NCBI GenBank assembly: GCA_028023455.1
Contig: JAQFVV010012477.1
Span: forward strand, 2,690,650 to 2,754,649
DNA length: 64,000 bases
Direction: 5' to 3'
Origin: Epiperipatus broadwayi
Lineage: Eukaryota; Onychophora; Udeonychophora; Euonychophora; Peripatidae
Numbering within the stretch: the first letter of the stretch is position 1; every line of letters starts with the position of its first letter. The notes below the pieces were generated by a model. It worked only from the letters and a program-made list of their open reading frames with translations. It had not been told where the DNA came from and did not search any database. Positions 1 through 13,470 of the stretch are shown in pieces. A program made the position numbers and the translations under genes.

Positions 1-610
1 GTATCCAACAAGTGGAAAAAATGGATGGAGAGATGTGGAGTAAAACACATACTCATGTCAATACATAACCTGCAGTTCAACCCATGTGAACAAGTCATGA
101 GGGCATCTATTTCAAGTATATATACAAGAAAATCACCAAAAATTGGTGAAAGAAATCCTGCATATTCTTAATATGATAAACTGGTCAAAAATGAGTCTAC
201 AGGGTTTGAACCTATCCGGCTTCATTTTGGGAGAGATGTACCATGCCCATTTAAGACCAGGTTGACAAGTGAACACAGAACCAGTTGATAGAAGGAAGGA
301 TGTTGAATGAGCCCATAGTAGGCTAAAGAAAATGGGTGAATTAAGGCAGAAAAGATAAGGAAGGGTCAAGAATAGATTCAGAATAGGAGATGAGGTCTTG
401 ATAAGAACCAACCCTGTAAGCCATCCAAAGAAATACATTTACAAGAAGTTTCAACAAATTTACGAAGGTTTGTATATAATAAAACAAAAATACAGTGACA
501 ACATGTTCATGGTGGCACAAGGCATGGAAGAGAGGGGAACATATAATGCCCAGTCATTAAAATTGATAAAGAGAAAAAAAGACCTGCCAGAAAATTGGCA
601 GGTCCAATAA
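1..610 (+). pseudogene. Ty3/Gypsy-type integrase, C-terminal part, decayed
   Basis: This is the 3' end of the pol gene of an LTR retrotransposon; the rest lies left of the window. Reading mostly in frame 1, I see integrase-core text around 20-110 (CGVKHIL, then NPCEQVMR, where the E is the likely third acidic residue of the D,D-35-E triad). Next come the STGFEPI / FGRDVP motif around 195-240 and, in a shifted frame at 385-610, the C-terminal module that starts GDEVLIRTNP and contains an EGLYII block resembling the GPF/Y motif. Several stop codons (near 168, 268, 307 and 353) and at least two frame changes make it non-functional. The module ends 140 bp before a TG-starting LTR at 754, the expected order of integrase then 3' LTR. 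The Gypsy assignment rests on these motifs only. Confidence 0.75.
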
Positions 611-753
611 GGGATCAGAACTGTAGGACATTCTGGAATACACAAAGGAAGATCACAAACAGAAGTTAATAATAATTAAAGATTACAGTGAATACTATTA
701 GAAGAAAAATTTGCAGAGATAAAATAAGTTAAGTGATGCATTTTACTCTCAAA

Positions 754-2464
754 TGTTGGGTGGTGTAAATTGTTGTTTACAATTACTAAAAATAAAAAAA
801 CAAAAAAGAGAATTTTTAAATGTGATTAATAAATAATAAAATCAACAAGTTGTCCATAAATAACTGAATTAAAATGTCTCATTAGTTTAAAAAATAAAAT
901 AATCTATAAAAAGTTTAAAGAGTAATTGGAAGGGAGAGAAAGTTTAACTTAGAAAAGTTAAAAGTATAGCTATTAAAAGAAAAGAAAAAAAAATCTTAAA
1001 ACTAAAAAAAAAAAGAAATCTCTTTTCATTTATTTAAAATAAATAAGACTGTAAATAATGAATTGATTGTAAACATAAAGGAATAGTAAAATGTGCGCAT
1101 GTTGATAAAATAAATGTATGCATGGTAAAATATTAAAAATAAATGAAAGTGTATAAGTTAAAAGAAATTTCCTTAAATATTATAAATACTCAGAAACTAT
1201 ATAAATGAAATGAATTAGCAATGGCTACTAATTAAAAAATTAAACAACCAGATTAATTAATTAAAATCTAAATATTTAATCAAAAGCAGTGAACAAATTT
1301 CAACAATGGATATAGCTGGCCGGTATAAAAATTGATTAAAAAAATGACAACAGATCATCATATAAATAGACAGTTTTCCATGTAACAATTAGTTTTTATA
1401 ATGAGTCTTCAGTCAGTTTGTCATGTATCCAGAGTTCATTTTTTTAATATCAATGCAGTGTTAGCAGCCATTGGAAGCATACAACCAAACTCCAGCCTTA
1501 GTCTGATGGAACATCAGCAACATGGTCGATAAAAGTGATGCCTGCCTAATAACTTGAAACTTCCAGATATATTTAGCTGTCTTGAATAATAGTATCATGA
1601 AATAGCAATCACAAAAAACCTCAAATCCAACCAGTTGAAAAAACTCACGTGAAGCAGCAAGAATTCAATGTCCAATATCCTATAGATAATAAAAATATTT
1701 TCTTATTTCATTTCTGATATTAATGTAGCCATTGCAATAATTTGTAGCTTCCAAAGTCAGTAAAGCAAATGAACTCTATAGCATGCACAAAATGAACTAT
1801 TGATATACATGTTTTTAAATGTCATGTACTTATTTAATGCTTTGTGATATTTTATATTTTATTATATGAATTAAGAGTATGTGTGTGGTCATTATATAAA
1901 ATACCATTGTTAGGTTAATTAAGAAGTTATAAACGTAGTTTAAAATTATAACAGCTATCATTTAGTTAAAATAAATTATCTTTAAACCTTAATGTCTGTC
2001 GGTCAATTTTTTTACCACTAATTAAAGTGTTATCCTTTTGATTGAGCTAGTTGGGATTTCTTAGGTTCTGAATTAGTTATCATCATTCAGGGCATGTTAG
2101 TTCTTGTAGCTAACTGGTGCCTGGAGTTTACTTCAAAACAAAGAAGTGCTTTGAATGATAGGTGTTTAATTCTGCAGCCCAGAAGATCTATGTCCTTCAA
2201 ACATGGTCACAGTTATACATATATTATATATAGCTCTGACTTGGGCATGGGTACCCTCTGGGTATTATGCTTCTCTGCCTAAGTGACTGTGGTGGTGCAA
2301 TAATCAAATTGTCTTGGTGTAGATTGAATTAATAAATAATTGTATCATTTTATTTTTTTATAAAAGGTCTTATAATTTTGCTTTCGCAAGTTTAGATTTT
2401 ATTAAAGAGTTAAAGTTCATGCCAGATTGAGTTCCCCAAGAGATCTACAACACCATTCGGTTCA
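754..2464 (+). repeat. LTR copy A, 3' LTR of the Gypsy-type element
   Basis: The 1.71-kb segment starts TGTTGGGTGG and ends CATTCGGTTCA, so it has TG...CA ends. Two other diverged copies lie in the window at 2477-4093 and 20108-21872, both on the opposite strand. Blocks shared by all three include CTCTTTTCATTT near 1020, a TAGCCATTGC-like block near 1725, and the block around 2090-2300 that reads GGCAGAGAAGC on the other strand. An ATATAAATAGAC TATA-like motif sits at about 1360 and AATAAA at about 2330, consistent with a long U3-R-U5. Its position just after the integrase remnant supports a 3' LTR. The 62-aa reading frame inside is not a gene. Confidence 0.65.
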
Positions 2465-2476
2465 ATGTATATATAT

Positions 2477-4093
2477 TGAACCGTGTTCGAATATGTGTAT
2501 TCGAATCACCGGCCTCTTAGGCAGAGAAGAACATACTCGGAGAGTATGTATGCCCAAACGATAGCTATAAAGTATATAACTAACGTTACATTTCCAGGAC
2601 ATAACTTCTTCTCGATTGTTGAGTTCAATACCAAGTTCAAAGCACTTTTTTATGTGTGTATAAACACGGGCGCCAGCTATCTATTCAAGGATGAATAAAT
2701 AACGCACTTTAAGCAATGGCCACTAACTCAACGCCTAAATCCATGACTAGCTCAGTTGTTTGTAATCACTAATAGATTATTCACAATTAGTGTTTAAAAG
2801 ACTTGATAAAGAATTGTAAAAGAAATTTATAAAAGGAATTGTAAAAGAGTTGATAAAAAGGAATTGATAAAAAGAATTGACCGACAAATAAAAGTTTAAT
2901 TTTAAAGATAATTTATTAACTAACATTTATTTACTAAATTTAAACATTTTATAATTCTCATAAAACACACGCATATTTTAAATTGACATTTCTAAACTAG
3001 TTTAAATATTCTTGTTTACTTTCATAACAAAACACTGGTATTTATCTAATTTAACTAATAATATTGATATAAGGATCACGCACATATTAACTCATGCACA
3101 CACATAATAATATTAAAGTATTACATAGCATTTGAAATTTAATCACACACATCACTAGTTCATTTACGTATGATATCGAGTTCATATAATTAGACTCTTG
3201 GAGGATTCGCACGAATTAATGAAATGCAATGGCTATTACAGTATAACGAAAATAAGCAAATGTTTTACCTAGGATTTTAAACGTAGATTTAACACTTTGT
3301 TTTCTTCTTGTTTGTTGTTTCTTCCAGTATGAATGGTTCCAGTATGAATGCTTCCAGAACGGCTGGGACGTTTCCTTGCTGAGTTTCCTGATTTTCACGA
3401 TTATTACTATCGGAGACAAATAGATAATGACGGAGATTTTTTAAGATGTTAAGCTGACATTATTTCACGGGCAGATCTGCTGTTTTCTCGGACATCTGGG
3501 CTGGAGGTGAACGTGCGTTCCAAAATATTCTCAGCACTGCATTTTGTTTCTTAACTGACTCAATTAATTTCCGAACTGCACTCTCTCAATAACTTTGTGA
3601 ACTGATCTCACTCAATTAATTTGTGGAACTGAATACTGTCCGATAAAAAAAAGGTCTATTTATACCTGCGCCTTGTTGTCTTTCTGATATCTCCGGCAAA
3701 GATTTGTTGTCGAATTGATAATCATTTAATAAACGTGTATTGGAAGATTGCTTAATTAGTAATAGCCATGCAGAAATGTTGTTTTATATTCTAATTAATT
3801 AATAGCCATTGCCATGTTTTTTAATGATAATCTTCTTTAACTTCCATTTATTTATAATAACATTTATTTTATTGTTGACAATCGCACATATATTAGTTTT
3901 AACATTATTTTTTCTTTAATTAAACTTGAATGAAAAGAGATTTGTACGTTTTAACTTTTTAAATTATATATTTACGAATACTAATAAAACTCTTTACTTC
4001 CTTTTATAACCCTTAGTTTCAGTTCTCAAACCAAGACTCCCCCTCCCCCCTTTTGACTAATTAATTGTAGCTTTTTTATTTCAAAAACTAACA
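2477..4093 (-). repeat. LTR copy B, inverted, likely solo
   Basis: Read on the minus strand it begins TGTTAGTTTTTG and ends CGGTTCA, so the ends match copy A. The two LTRs lie end to end, separated by 12 bp of AT repeat (2465-2476), with their 3' ends facing. It is less AT-rich than its surroundings (for example 3470-3530) and probably younger than copy A. The minus strand has a TATAAATAGAC motif at about 3660. It lacks about 130 bp near the U5 end that copies A and C keep. No integrase text was found beyond 4093, so it is probably a solo LTR. A 67-aa minus-strand reading frame at 3216-3419 lies inside and is not supported as a gene. Confidence 0.55.
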
Positions 4094-5164
4094 CTAGAAA
4101 ACTATTTAATTCTTATCCTTTTCGAAAACAAGCTGCAACAAATTCTTCAACATTTAATTTTATGTTTTTCTTTTATGGAAGATTACTTTAATAATAATTT
4201 TAGATAAAAGTTATATGTGCCTATATCAATATAGGTACAATATATATATAATGATGTCAGATCTTGGTAGTTTTTCATTGCTTGTCATGCTACCAACACA
4301 GTTTAAAAATTGCAGTCTAATTAATTTTAGAGTTTGAACTTAATTCTGCATTTTCAATCTATATATAGATGCAGTAAACATATTAATAAACAATTTTGAT
4401 TTTTAATAGATATCTTCAATTTTTTTGATCTATAAAAAAAAAATACGAGTAAACCACCAACAATACTAAATTATCATGATCTAAATTATATTTTACCAAG
4501 ATTGTCAATTATATAATAAGGAAATAATATTTATATTACTGAAAAAGAATCAATGCCTAACAAGCCCTGCATGGATTAGTGCATTGGTAGTGTGATAGTC
4601 GCCTAGAATCGATTCTAGTTTAGGCAACTTGTACTCAATTTTTTTTAATGAAATTTTGAGCTGTTGGGCCATCCAATTGTGCATTTACTTACAGTAATTA
4701 ACATAGCAAATTTTTGATGTTTATGAAATATTATCTTTAAAGGATTTGAGTAATTATCTTCTAACAGCTTAAAGATAATTATCATAAATTACATATCATA
4801 ATTATATAAATTAAAAAATAAAAGCAACCATATCTTGTGGCATACCATGCTCTTCTATGCAATAGTGATCTATCTCTAAAATGTAATACCTACTTTTATT
4901 TGTTTAACTATTACACTTTACAGAAGACTTGGATAAGGAAGAAGTTTCCATTGTATAAAATTACATTCAGGCAGTCTCCACTTATAATTTTGACAGTATT
5001 TAATTAGTAAAACTAGAAACATATGACTTAGTGCTAACAATATCTGCATTGTTTAATGTTAAAGAGAATAATCACGGCCTATTAATGGCATTTGGTGCAG
5101 TTGAATGTTTATATATATATGAAAAACAAAAAACAAGTTAAAAACTTGCTAACGCTTGTATTTA
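4094..5164. other. AT-rich interval without a gene
   Basis: No reading frame of note. A weak tRNA-like stretch lies at about 4571-4640 (GATTAGTGCATTGGTAG, then ATCGATTCTAG), which could be a SINE head but lacks a clear B box. Confidence 0.5.
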
Positions 5165-5410
5165 TGTCAACAGATGGCGTTTTACCAAAACACCGTCAAG
5201 CGTATGTTTACATAAACGTCAGAGCAAGTATTCACTATCTCTAACTTTAATTCCACTTTCAGATCATGATTTCAAGCTATTTGCTATCATCAAATAGCTT
5301 GAAATCATGATCTGAAAGTGGAATTAAAGTTAGAGATAGTGAATACTTGCTCTGATGTTTATATAAACATACGCTTGATGGTGTTTTTGGTAGAACGCCA
5401 TCTGTTGACA
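5165..5410. repeat. Foldback (hairpin) element, family F1 copy 1
   Basis: Two arms of about 120 bp (5165-5283 and 5291-5410) are near-perfect reverse complements around a 7-base loop. The outer ends read TGTCAACAGATGGCG and its complement, next to TA repeats. The arrangement resembles the elements at 26534-26788 and 10430-10515: (A)GATGG, then TTTACCA, then CAAGC, then GTTTACATAAA. The 75-aa reading frame across the hairpin is an artefact. Confidence 0.85.
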
Positions 5411-5841
5411 TATATATATAGATGTGTGTGTGTCTTCTAAATCTATAATTTAAAAATACATTTTTAGGTAAATTTTTTATAGCTAATTCAGGTATCCATT
5501 TCATTTATGGTCACTAAATGAATGTTTAGAAAACTATAATTAGTAAAAGAATAAAATAATTTAGAAAAACCATAAAATTATCCATCAAACAAATAACTAT
5601 TTTTGTAACCATTTGTTTATTCACTAATTTTTATTATAAAAAAGTCAAGAGTTCTTTCATATGCCACTGTATAAGATATGTGTATTATTATTAGTTTAAA
5701 TATTTATTCACTATCTGTTTTTCTAGCTATTAATACTCTTCCTGTTTATGTAATTAATTATCGCATTATTTACATATCTATTTTTTAACTTTCTAAAATC
5801 TATCTAACTAATTGTCTATTTATCTATCTATATATTTACTC

Positions 5842-6151
<310 letters not shown>

Positions 6152-7936
6152 TCCTCTGATACTTACCTACTTATTTCTCTATATATCTGATTATATAATA
6201 TAATCGATAAAATATTTATATAATTTTGTAATATTTCTTATGCTAGCAAAACTGTTTGTATATCTGTTTACAATGCAATCAAATATTAATAACATTGAAT
6301 TTTAAAAAAAAATGTTAGAAAATATTAAAAATTTAGAAATCAAAATATTTATTAGTTCAAAATTTTCAAAGTTTATTTTTTTTTTTTTTTTAATTCATAA
6401 ACAATATTATATACATTTCAATGTGGGGATAATTTCTATATGGTCATTATCAAAATACATACAACATATGAAAAATGAATACATAAAATCAAAAATTCTA
6501 CATTATACCTTTTTAAAAATAAGAAGAATAAATATGCACACTTATATATAAAAATAGTGTAATTCCTTTTATCGCACTTATTCTCCACCTTACGTTTTTA
6601 TATTTACAACAACTATTTCAATAAATGAAGATTTCATTAATAAGGATTTCATTAGTAAATTATTTATCCCGGTGTTAATAATCACTTGTCAATGGCCATC
6701 TATTAGGCTAATAGTTTATCACTTTATGATATTCATTTAAGCATATACAATTCTTTAAATGACAATATTTTTTAGTATGTTGAGTATAAACGAGGAGAAC
6801 AATGAGTAAAATATATACATATAGTATTCACGCTCTTCCACTTGAGTTAAGTTATATGCACATTTAGTAGATGTCAATTATCTCTTAGCTTTATATAAGC
6901 CACACATTCAATTTGTTAATCTTATAATATATGAATGGTTAGATATAATTCCCACCCGATAATAATTTATAGCATGATATACTAAATTATACATGCATCC
7001 TTCCTTTTGAGTTTTACCTTTATACAGCTAGAAGAAATTTTTAGTCTATGAAATATTTTGTTACAAAGTTCTGCATAACTTTTCCCATAAAATAGCAAAT
7101 TTTACAGAATTCCATTTTATCATTAATGTTAAGGATTGAGGTTATGTATGTTAAATTTGAGTGATATATGCACATATATATTTTAAACAATGTTATTAAA
7201 TCTAATAGTTAGTTGATTGAAAGATATTGTGATATACCTTGCTTGAAGCCGATTATGTGCTCATCCTTTTCTTATTTAAAAAAAATTTCTTTTAAATACT
7301 AGTTTTATAAAAAAAAAAAAAAAACATTTCTTAAAGAAGGTTGTACTTTGAAATTTAAATTTTATTTCAACTGGCTTGACCTCCCAGAAGACGGTGATAC
7401 TTATTCTCTCTTTTTTTTAATTACTGACTATTGCTTAAATATCTATTTTCTTTCACCAATCAAGAGGTTGCTTCCCCCAAAGGTCAACTTCAAGAAGGTC
7501 AATCCCAGCCTTTGCACTAAGATAATTATCTGGAAATATTACTAACTTTTCTCTCTTGAAAAAGAAAAATCATTCTGACTTATAAATAATATTAATTAAA
7601 TTGAATCAATAAAATCAATAAATACTCTCTACACTCTTAAATAATTAAAAAAACAATTATTTAGAAAATAAAGTAGTTGATAGTGTATTTGGTCTGTTTA
7701 AAAACTCACAGATCAATCAACCCATTAATCACTTAAAATGCATTCGAATTGGTTATCAGAGATATCTATTGTAAATTTACATATTTCATTGTAAAATATA
7801 GTATTCAGTATTATAATTAAATACATGAGTAAAAAATGACGCTGTAGGATGGCACAAATACACACACATATGCTACAATATAAACATTAAACACACCTCA
7901 TTAAATAGAAGCTGATATGACCATTACTTGAATATA
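6152..7936. other. AT-rich interval without a gene
   Basis: Only short frames of biased AT composition are present, with no recognisable domain, RNA or repeat beyond A/T runs. Confidence 0.5.
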
Positions 7937-10060
7937 CACCTGAGTTTCATTTTATGTGGCAGATAAGTTCTGCAGAAAACCCACATCAAAAAAATCACAC
8001 AAAAATAGACTTAACTTACCTTGAAAAATGGGGGATATGTTCTGTAATTTTCAGAAATCACATAAAAGCAAAGCAACAAGAAAAAATTATTTTAAAATTC
8101 ACATTTAAAAAATAAGAAAATAGAGTACGACTAATAAAAAATTTCAAATAATTGAAAAAAATTAATACAAGACAAACTTTTTTTACTTTTTTATTAACTA
8201 CAGTATTTAATTTTACATTTTTTCATTCATATTTTAATCATTACTGTTATTTGACAATATGCGTTCATTTGTGAAATGGTAAGAAATCAGATTTGTCACA
8301 AGAGCAAGTACAATTAGTGCCACTTTCAGTCTTGTGCTGTGTTAATGGTTTTCTGTCGACAATGTAATCAGTGATTAAACTTTGAGATGATGATTTTACT
8401 AATTGTTTATAAAGCTCATGATATCCAGACATATAACTGTTTAGCTCTTGTTGGAATTTAAGAGATTTTTTACTTATCACAAAAGAATAAATTAGTCTTT
8501 TTTTGTTTACTACTGAAATAAATTTTAAATGTTCACATTTTGTTTCTATATTTAAAAAATGAGATTGCAATTAAAACAAAAAGATTCTACATTATCATTA
8601 AAAAGATTATTTTCAGTTTACAAAATCAATAAAATCTTTCTTATTTATTTTAAAAATCTAAAAGATTATTTATTTCGGTTATATCTAACAAAATATGTTT
8701 TAAGAGTTTAAAATTTTTGAATATTTATTGCGATATTTTTATACGTAACTATAAATCTATTATTTAATATATCCAGCACACAGTTCTCCTTTTCAAAATA
8801 GTTCATATATATCTAATATAGAAATAAAACAAACTAACTCCTTCTTTTTAAAACTTGATTTATTATGACTATAATCATGAAAAAGAAATCCGACGTTTTG
8901 ACTATTTTTTATAGTCTTTCTCAAGGCACACTAAAATAAAATATATATACACAATAAATATCACATATTCCAAAAAAAAAAACAAAAAAAAAAAAAAAAA
9001 AAATTAAATTAATTAAAAATTACAAAATATATCCATAACCAAAATTTTTTTTTTTTTACCTTATCTCACTCCCCTTTCCTATTACAATCACAACTTAAAC
9101 ACAACTAATTCCTTTTTAAAATTCTATATATATCAAATAAAAACTTTTAATTAAAAACCTATTATTTTCCTTTATCTTTTTCTATTAACATCCTATTTAA
9201 TTCTGGTTTTATTTCATTTATGTATACACCCTCTTTTATTATCCTTTCATTATATGACTTACATTATATGATTTACATTCAAAAGAATAAATTTAAGCAT
9301 GGGGATTTTGAAATAAAACCTTTGGAATGTATTAAGTCATATAATGAAAGAATAATAAAAGAGGGTGTATACATAAATGAAATAAAATCAGAATTAAATA
9401 GGATGTTAATAGAAAAAGATAAAGGAAAATAATAAGTTTTTAATTAAAAGTTTTTATTTGATATATATAGAATTTTAAAAAGGAATTAGTTGTGTTTAAG
9501 TTGTGATTGTAATAGGAAAGGGGAGTGAGATAAGGTAAAAAATAAAAAATAAAAAATTTTGGTTATGGATATATTTTGTAATTTTTAATTAATTTAAATT
9601 TTTTTTTGTTTGTTTTTGTTTTTTTTTGGAATATGTGATATTTATTGTGTATATATATATTTTATTTTAGTGTGCCTTGAGAAAGACTATAAAAAATAGT
9701 TGAAACGTCGGATTTCTTTTTCATGATTATAGTCATAATAAATCAAGTTTTAAAAAGAAGGAGTTAGTTTGTTTTATTTCTATATTAAATCTATTATTAT
9801 TTTTTACTCATTAATATAAATACATTATTTACATAGAAGCTAAGATTCTAAATAGAGCTTCAGGCCATATTTACATTAGTACTAACATAATGTTATATTT
9901 TTGAAAAAAAAAAGTACTTCAAGTCAAAATAAGTTATTAATAATTTAAATTTCTTGATATTTAATAAATATAGTGAAATATGAAAGATATTAAGAATAAA
10001 CATGAATTGCATAACTTCAAAATTGCATTAAAATAATCTGTATAAAATGACACCCAGGTG
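7937..10060. mobile_element. TA-flanked TIR element, family T1 copy 1, with a nested insertion
   Basis: The left end reads CACCTGAGTTTCATTTTATG and the right end ATAAAATGACACCCAGGTG; these are imperfect inverted repeats and each end abuts TA. It matches copy 2 (23384-24351) along its length, for example in AAAATGGGGGATA, in TTTTTTACTTTTTTATTA and in CTTCAGGCCATATT. The TA target and short TIRs suggest a non-autonomous Tc1/mariner or pogo-type element; no transposase is visible. It is about 1.1 kb longer than copy 2 because of the palindromic insertion at 8764-9785. The 101-aa minus frame at 8265-8570 lies in element sequence that copy 2 does not keep open. Confidence 0.75.
8764..9785. mobile_element. 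Palindromic Penelope-like element (PLE) 3' ends
   Basis: The insertion is flanked by the 12-bp direct repeat TAAATCTATTAT (8752-8763 and 9786-9797). Arms starting near 8814 and ending at 9785 are inverted copies meeting at about 9280-9325. Each arm, read outward, holds the end of a coding region (right arm: a frame ending ...ELNRMLIEKDKGK, then a stop at about 9430) followed by a 3' UTR. The UTR contains GAGAAAGACTATA, then TAGTTGAAACGTCGG, a stem-like motif also seen in degraded form behind the other PLE copies here. The coding tail resembles the region after the GIY-YIG domain of PLE proteins. The 70-aa frame at 9220-9432 is this tail read across the centre and is not an independent gene. 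About 50 bp at 8764-8813 has no counterpart in the right arm. Confidence 0.65.
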
Positions 10061-10429
10061 TACTGTATTAACCATGCTGTGGACTGAAGCATTAATGAAC
10101 AATTGAACCAGCAAATCACTAAGCAAATATTAAACAATGTCTCACAGACAAAAAATGAAACTGTATTAACTCAATTTACACATTATCAGTTTTTGGGACA
10201 AGCCATGCTTGTTCTATAATCAAATATTTATCATGAAATGCTAAATGTTTTTAAAACTTCTAAATAGCATCTGCAAATAACTTCTCCAAACAAGGTTATG
10301 GATTTTTAAAGTGAAAAATTTTAAAATTTTCCATGTTCTTTTATTTTTTAATTAAACATAATTGGTTACTACTGACACATTGTTATTTACTTAAAATTTG
10401 TTCCTTGTGCCCATTTATATATATATATA
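10061..10429. other. AT-rich interval without a gene
   Basis: Nothing recognised between the TIR element and the half-hairpin; a TA run precedes 10430. Confidence 0.5.
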
Positions 10430-10515
10430 TGATCACTAGATGGAGCTTTACCAATCAATAGCCCACTATCAAGCTTTGTTTACATAAAATGCTGAGAGAG
10501 ATAAAATTCAATAAC
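10430..10515. repeat. Half copy (one arm) of foldback family F1
   Basis: The sequence from TGATCACTAGATGGAGC to GAGAGAGATA matches the left arm of the hairpin at 26534-26788 almost base for base, including the preceding TA run and GTGCCCA. No right arm follows. Just after it, at about 10532-10545, GGGTTCAAACCC matches a tRNA B-box consensus, but no A box is spaced correctly. Confidence 0.75.
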
Positions 10516-13470
10516 TTTTTTGTAATAGTAGCTGGGTTCAAACCCTGTCACAAGGGAGTGACATAATATTCCCCAATGGCCTAGAGAAACATATGGCCAA
10601 AAATTGGCCTTAATGTGCGAGTATGTATATAAAGAATCATATAGATATATGTCAAAGAGATAGATAAACTTCAAAAGTTTTATTTTTATTAAAGAAGTAA
10701 ATAAAAAGAGAAAGATGTATATAGTTATAGTTATTTATTTTAGAATACATTCAGAAAAATATGTCTTAATAAATTGTGGGAATGCAGTTATACACAAATA
10801 TATAATTTTTTTTTGTATTATTACTTATTTCAAATGTATATTTTCCTTTAGTTTTATCATATATAGTATTTTAATGATAGTAACAAAAGATTTTTGATAT
10901 ATCTACCTTGAGGCAATTTTGTGTCTTTTGTTCCATTACTTAGCCACTCTAAATTTCAGGAAATCTTAAATAAATGTATAGCTAAAAAAAAAAAAAGAAA
11001 TTTAAAAGAAAAATGTTAAAAGCATGCCTGAGAAATAGAGATCTGAATGCTGATAAACTATTTTGAGAAATAAAAAGAATTGAATTAATTAGTATGTGAA
11101 AAGGAAAGAGAGAGCAAGAGTGTTTTTCAGACAGAAATGTTATAGTAATAATTTTTTTTGTTTTTGCTAAGTTTACTGGTGCAGTTATGCTCGCATTATT
11201 GAAAAATGAAATATTGAAAGTACTTCAATCAACCATCTCAAGAAAAAATGGATTTAGCAATATCAACTTATACAATCACTGCAATCATAATGTTGGACTA
11301 GAGTAAATACTTGTAAGGTGAGCACCCTAAGCTCCAAATATATATAGCTGTTCCTGTTCAATGACTGCCCATTCAAGAACCCGAAGGACCCTACCGATAC
11401 GCTGCTAAAATAATCCATGAAGGAATGAATCTTGAAATGTACACACTAAGAAAGCTTCTAATAGGACATCATTATTTTTTATATCCAAGCAATACACAAA
11501 ATGAATGGTTGTGCTGGACTTTTGTCATTAACAGAATTTTTTTTCCATTCGTCAACATAATAGAATTCATAGATTTCATTTGGATCATTGAAACAAGCTT
11601 ACGTGGAAATAAATTTATACCTAATCAATATAAAATCCTGGGTACTCCAAAGTAAATATGACTAATTTTTATTGTATTAAGTGAACTGAAAATTGCCTAT
11701 CATTACTCTCTAAAGGTTTAATCATTATGTAAAACTATATAATTTAATTTGTAATGTATAAATACATTCTTATACATGCTGTTTAATGATATGTTCTTTT
11801 AAATTTAACTAATTTCGTTCTTTTATGTCATCATTTGATATGTAAATTATATATATTTTCTCTTTTCTCAATATTTAATTAGACAGAATAGTAATAAAAA
11901 TGTATACTTACTTTAAAACATATTTATCACTTTATTGGCCTAGTTCCCTTGCTGGCAGTATATCTCTCAGAATGAATTGAGTATGCTTTTCTGAATAAGC
12001 AATTATATTAAACATAACATCAAATCATAAATTTGATAAGGAAATAGATTGTGTATTGAGGGAGTGAATGTTTAGAAGTAGGGAGTTCAAAATACTTAAT
12101 TTTAAATGGCATACAATCTAATTTGAGAAGCATAAAAATCAGGGAAAGATCATTCCAAATACACAAATTTATCCATTTACTTCCATTCAGCCTGATAGGT
12201 ATTGTTATCTCCCAGCCCTGGTATTTGAGCTAGCTAGAGGGCTGGACACCTAATTAGTGATAGTTCTAAGATTATTTAGATAGGAAAAGTATAATTCTTA
12301 TGGTAATAGTTTGATTGGCGCTTGAGGTTAGTTATTAACTGACACTCATAAATATACTTTTTCCAAAGAAATTGTTGTTCATCCTTTTAATGAAATATTG
12401 ATTTTGAAAAATGTAAAATAATTATTTAGTAATATTGGTCTTGTAATAATGTCGATTCTAAAAATTGAAATAAACATTATCATGAGAAATATTACTAGTA
12501 GACTTAGGTTGTTTCTCTGCATTAATTTCTTGTTATTTCATATATTCCTCTAACAAATATAAAAAAGATATTACCTCTTAGAATATTCATAAAAAGATTG
12601 AATACAGATCGTTTTGCAAATAACAAACTCAATGTGTAATTTCATCATCCAAGACTCCTATGCATAAGTTCAAATCAAAAATCTCTAACTGAAAGATCAT
12701 GGCATAATAATGGAATTTTTATAAGATTTCAAATAAATTCACAAGTTCCAACAGATAAAGCCTCCTGAATTTCATTTTCCTAGTAGCAATTGGAATCCCA
12801 TCAACAAATTTGGGACAAACAATGATTCTTGTGCTCTTCTGCTGCATAAATTAGAATTTGTAATCACTGATCTCTTTTAAATGTGTGTAAAAACAAATTA
12901 GAAACTATATTACATTGCCTTTGAATTTATTGCTAGTGGCAAAATTTAAGAATTTAATAAAGCTTCTAGCAATCTATCTCCTGGTCAAAATCTCTATAAG
13001 TTACTTTATGTTATCTGAATTTCTTTGCTAAACAACAAAAAAAAAAAGATAATTTTATCGTAGAAAAAAAAAACAAAAAAAAAAGATTTTTATTTGGGCT
13101 TACTTTTATTTTTGTTTAAAAGTTTATTAAGATTTGCAGCTTCACATAAATATTATGGCAATTCTAATTTTGAAAAAAAAAGAGAGGAAAAACAAAAAAA
13201 AAAGTTATATTTACATTCTCATGTATGCGTGCATAATGAAAAAAAAAACGGATTGCAATAAAAGTTGTTGTATATGTAATTTAAGCATTAGAGTCATTAG
13301 AGGGAGCAGAACTATCTGCCTTTTTTAGCTGATGCTTTATCTGTCTTTTTTCTAAGAATTATTGTGCTTTTATTCTTAAAAGCAAAAGGTTTTAATTTTT
13401 TATTTCTATTTGACACTCTGTATGCAAAAGCTGAGTTCAGATTTTATTTTTCAAGAAGACAACAGTTAAC
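10516..13470. other. AT-rich interval without a supported gene
   Basis: Several 60-76 aa frames occur, but none has a domain or sustained coding bias. A short perfect-stem hairpin (CCAGCCCT / AGGGCTGG) lies at about 12213-12246. A-rich tracts lie at 13030-13200. Confidence 0.45.

Noticed and set aside
2667-2675. TGGCGCCCG on the minus strand, resembling a lysine-tRNA primer-binding site
   Set aside because: Homology between the three LTR copies continues about 190 bp past it to the CGGTTCA end, so it lies inside the LTR and not at its junction; copies A and C do not conserve it.
9220-9432. 70-aa frame as a stand-alone gene
   Set aside because: It crosses the centre of a palindrome; only its second half is coding-like, and that half is the tail of a PLE protein.
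9660-9720. GAAAC motif in the PLE UTR as part of a hammerhead ribozyme
   Set aside because: No CTGATGA core with a stem II in the right place was found in any of the PLE tails here.
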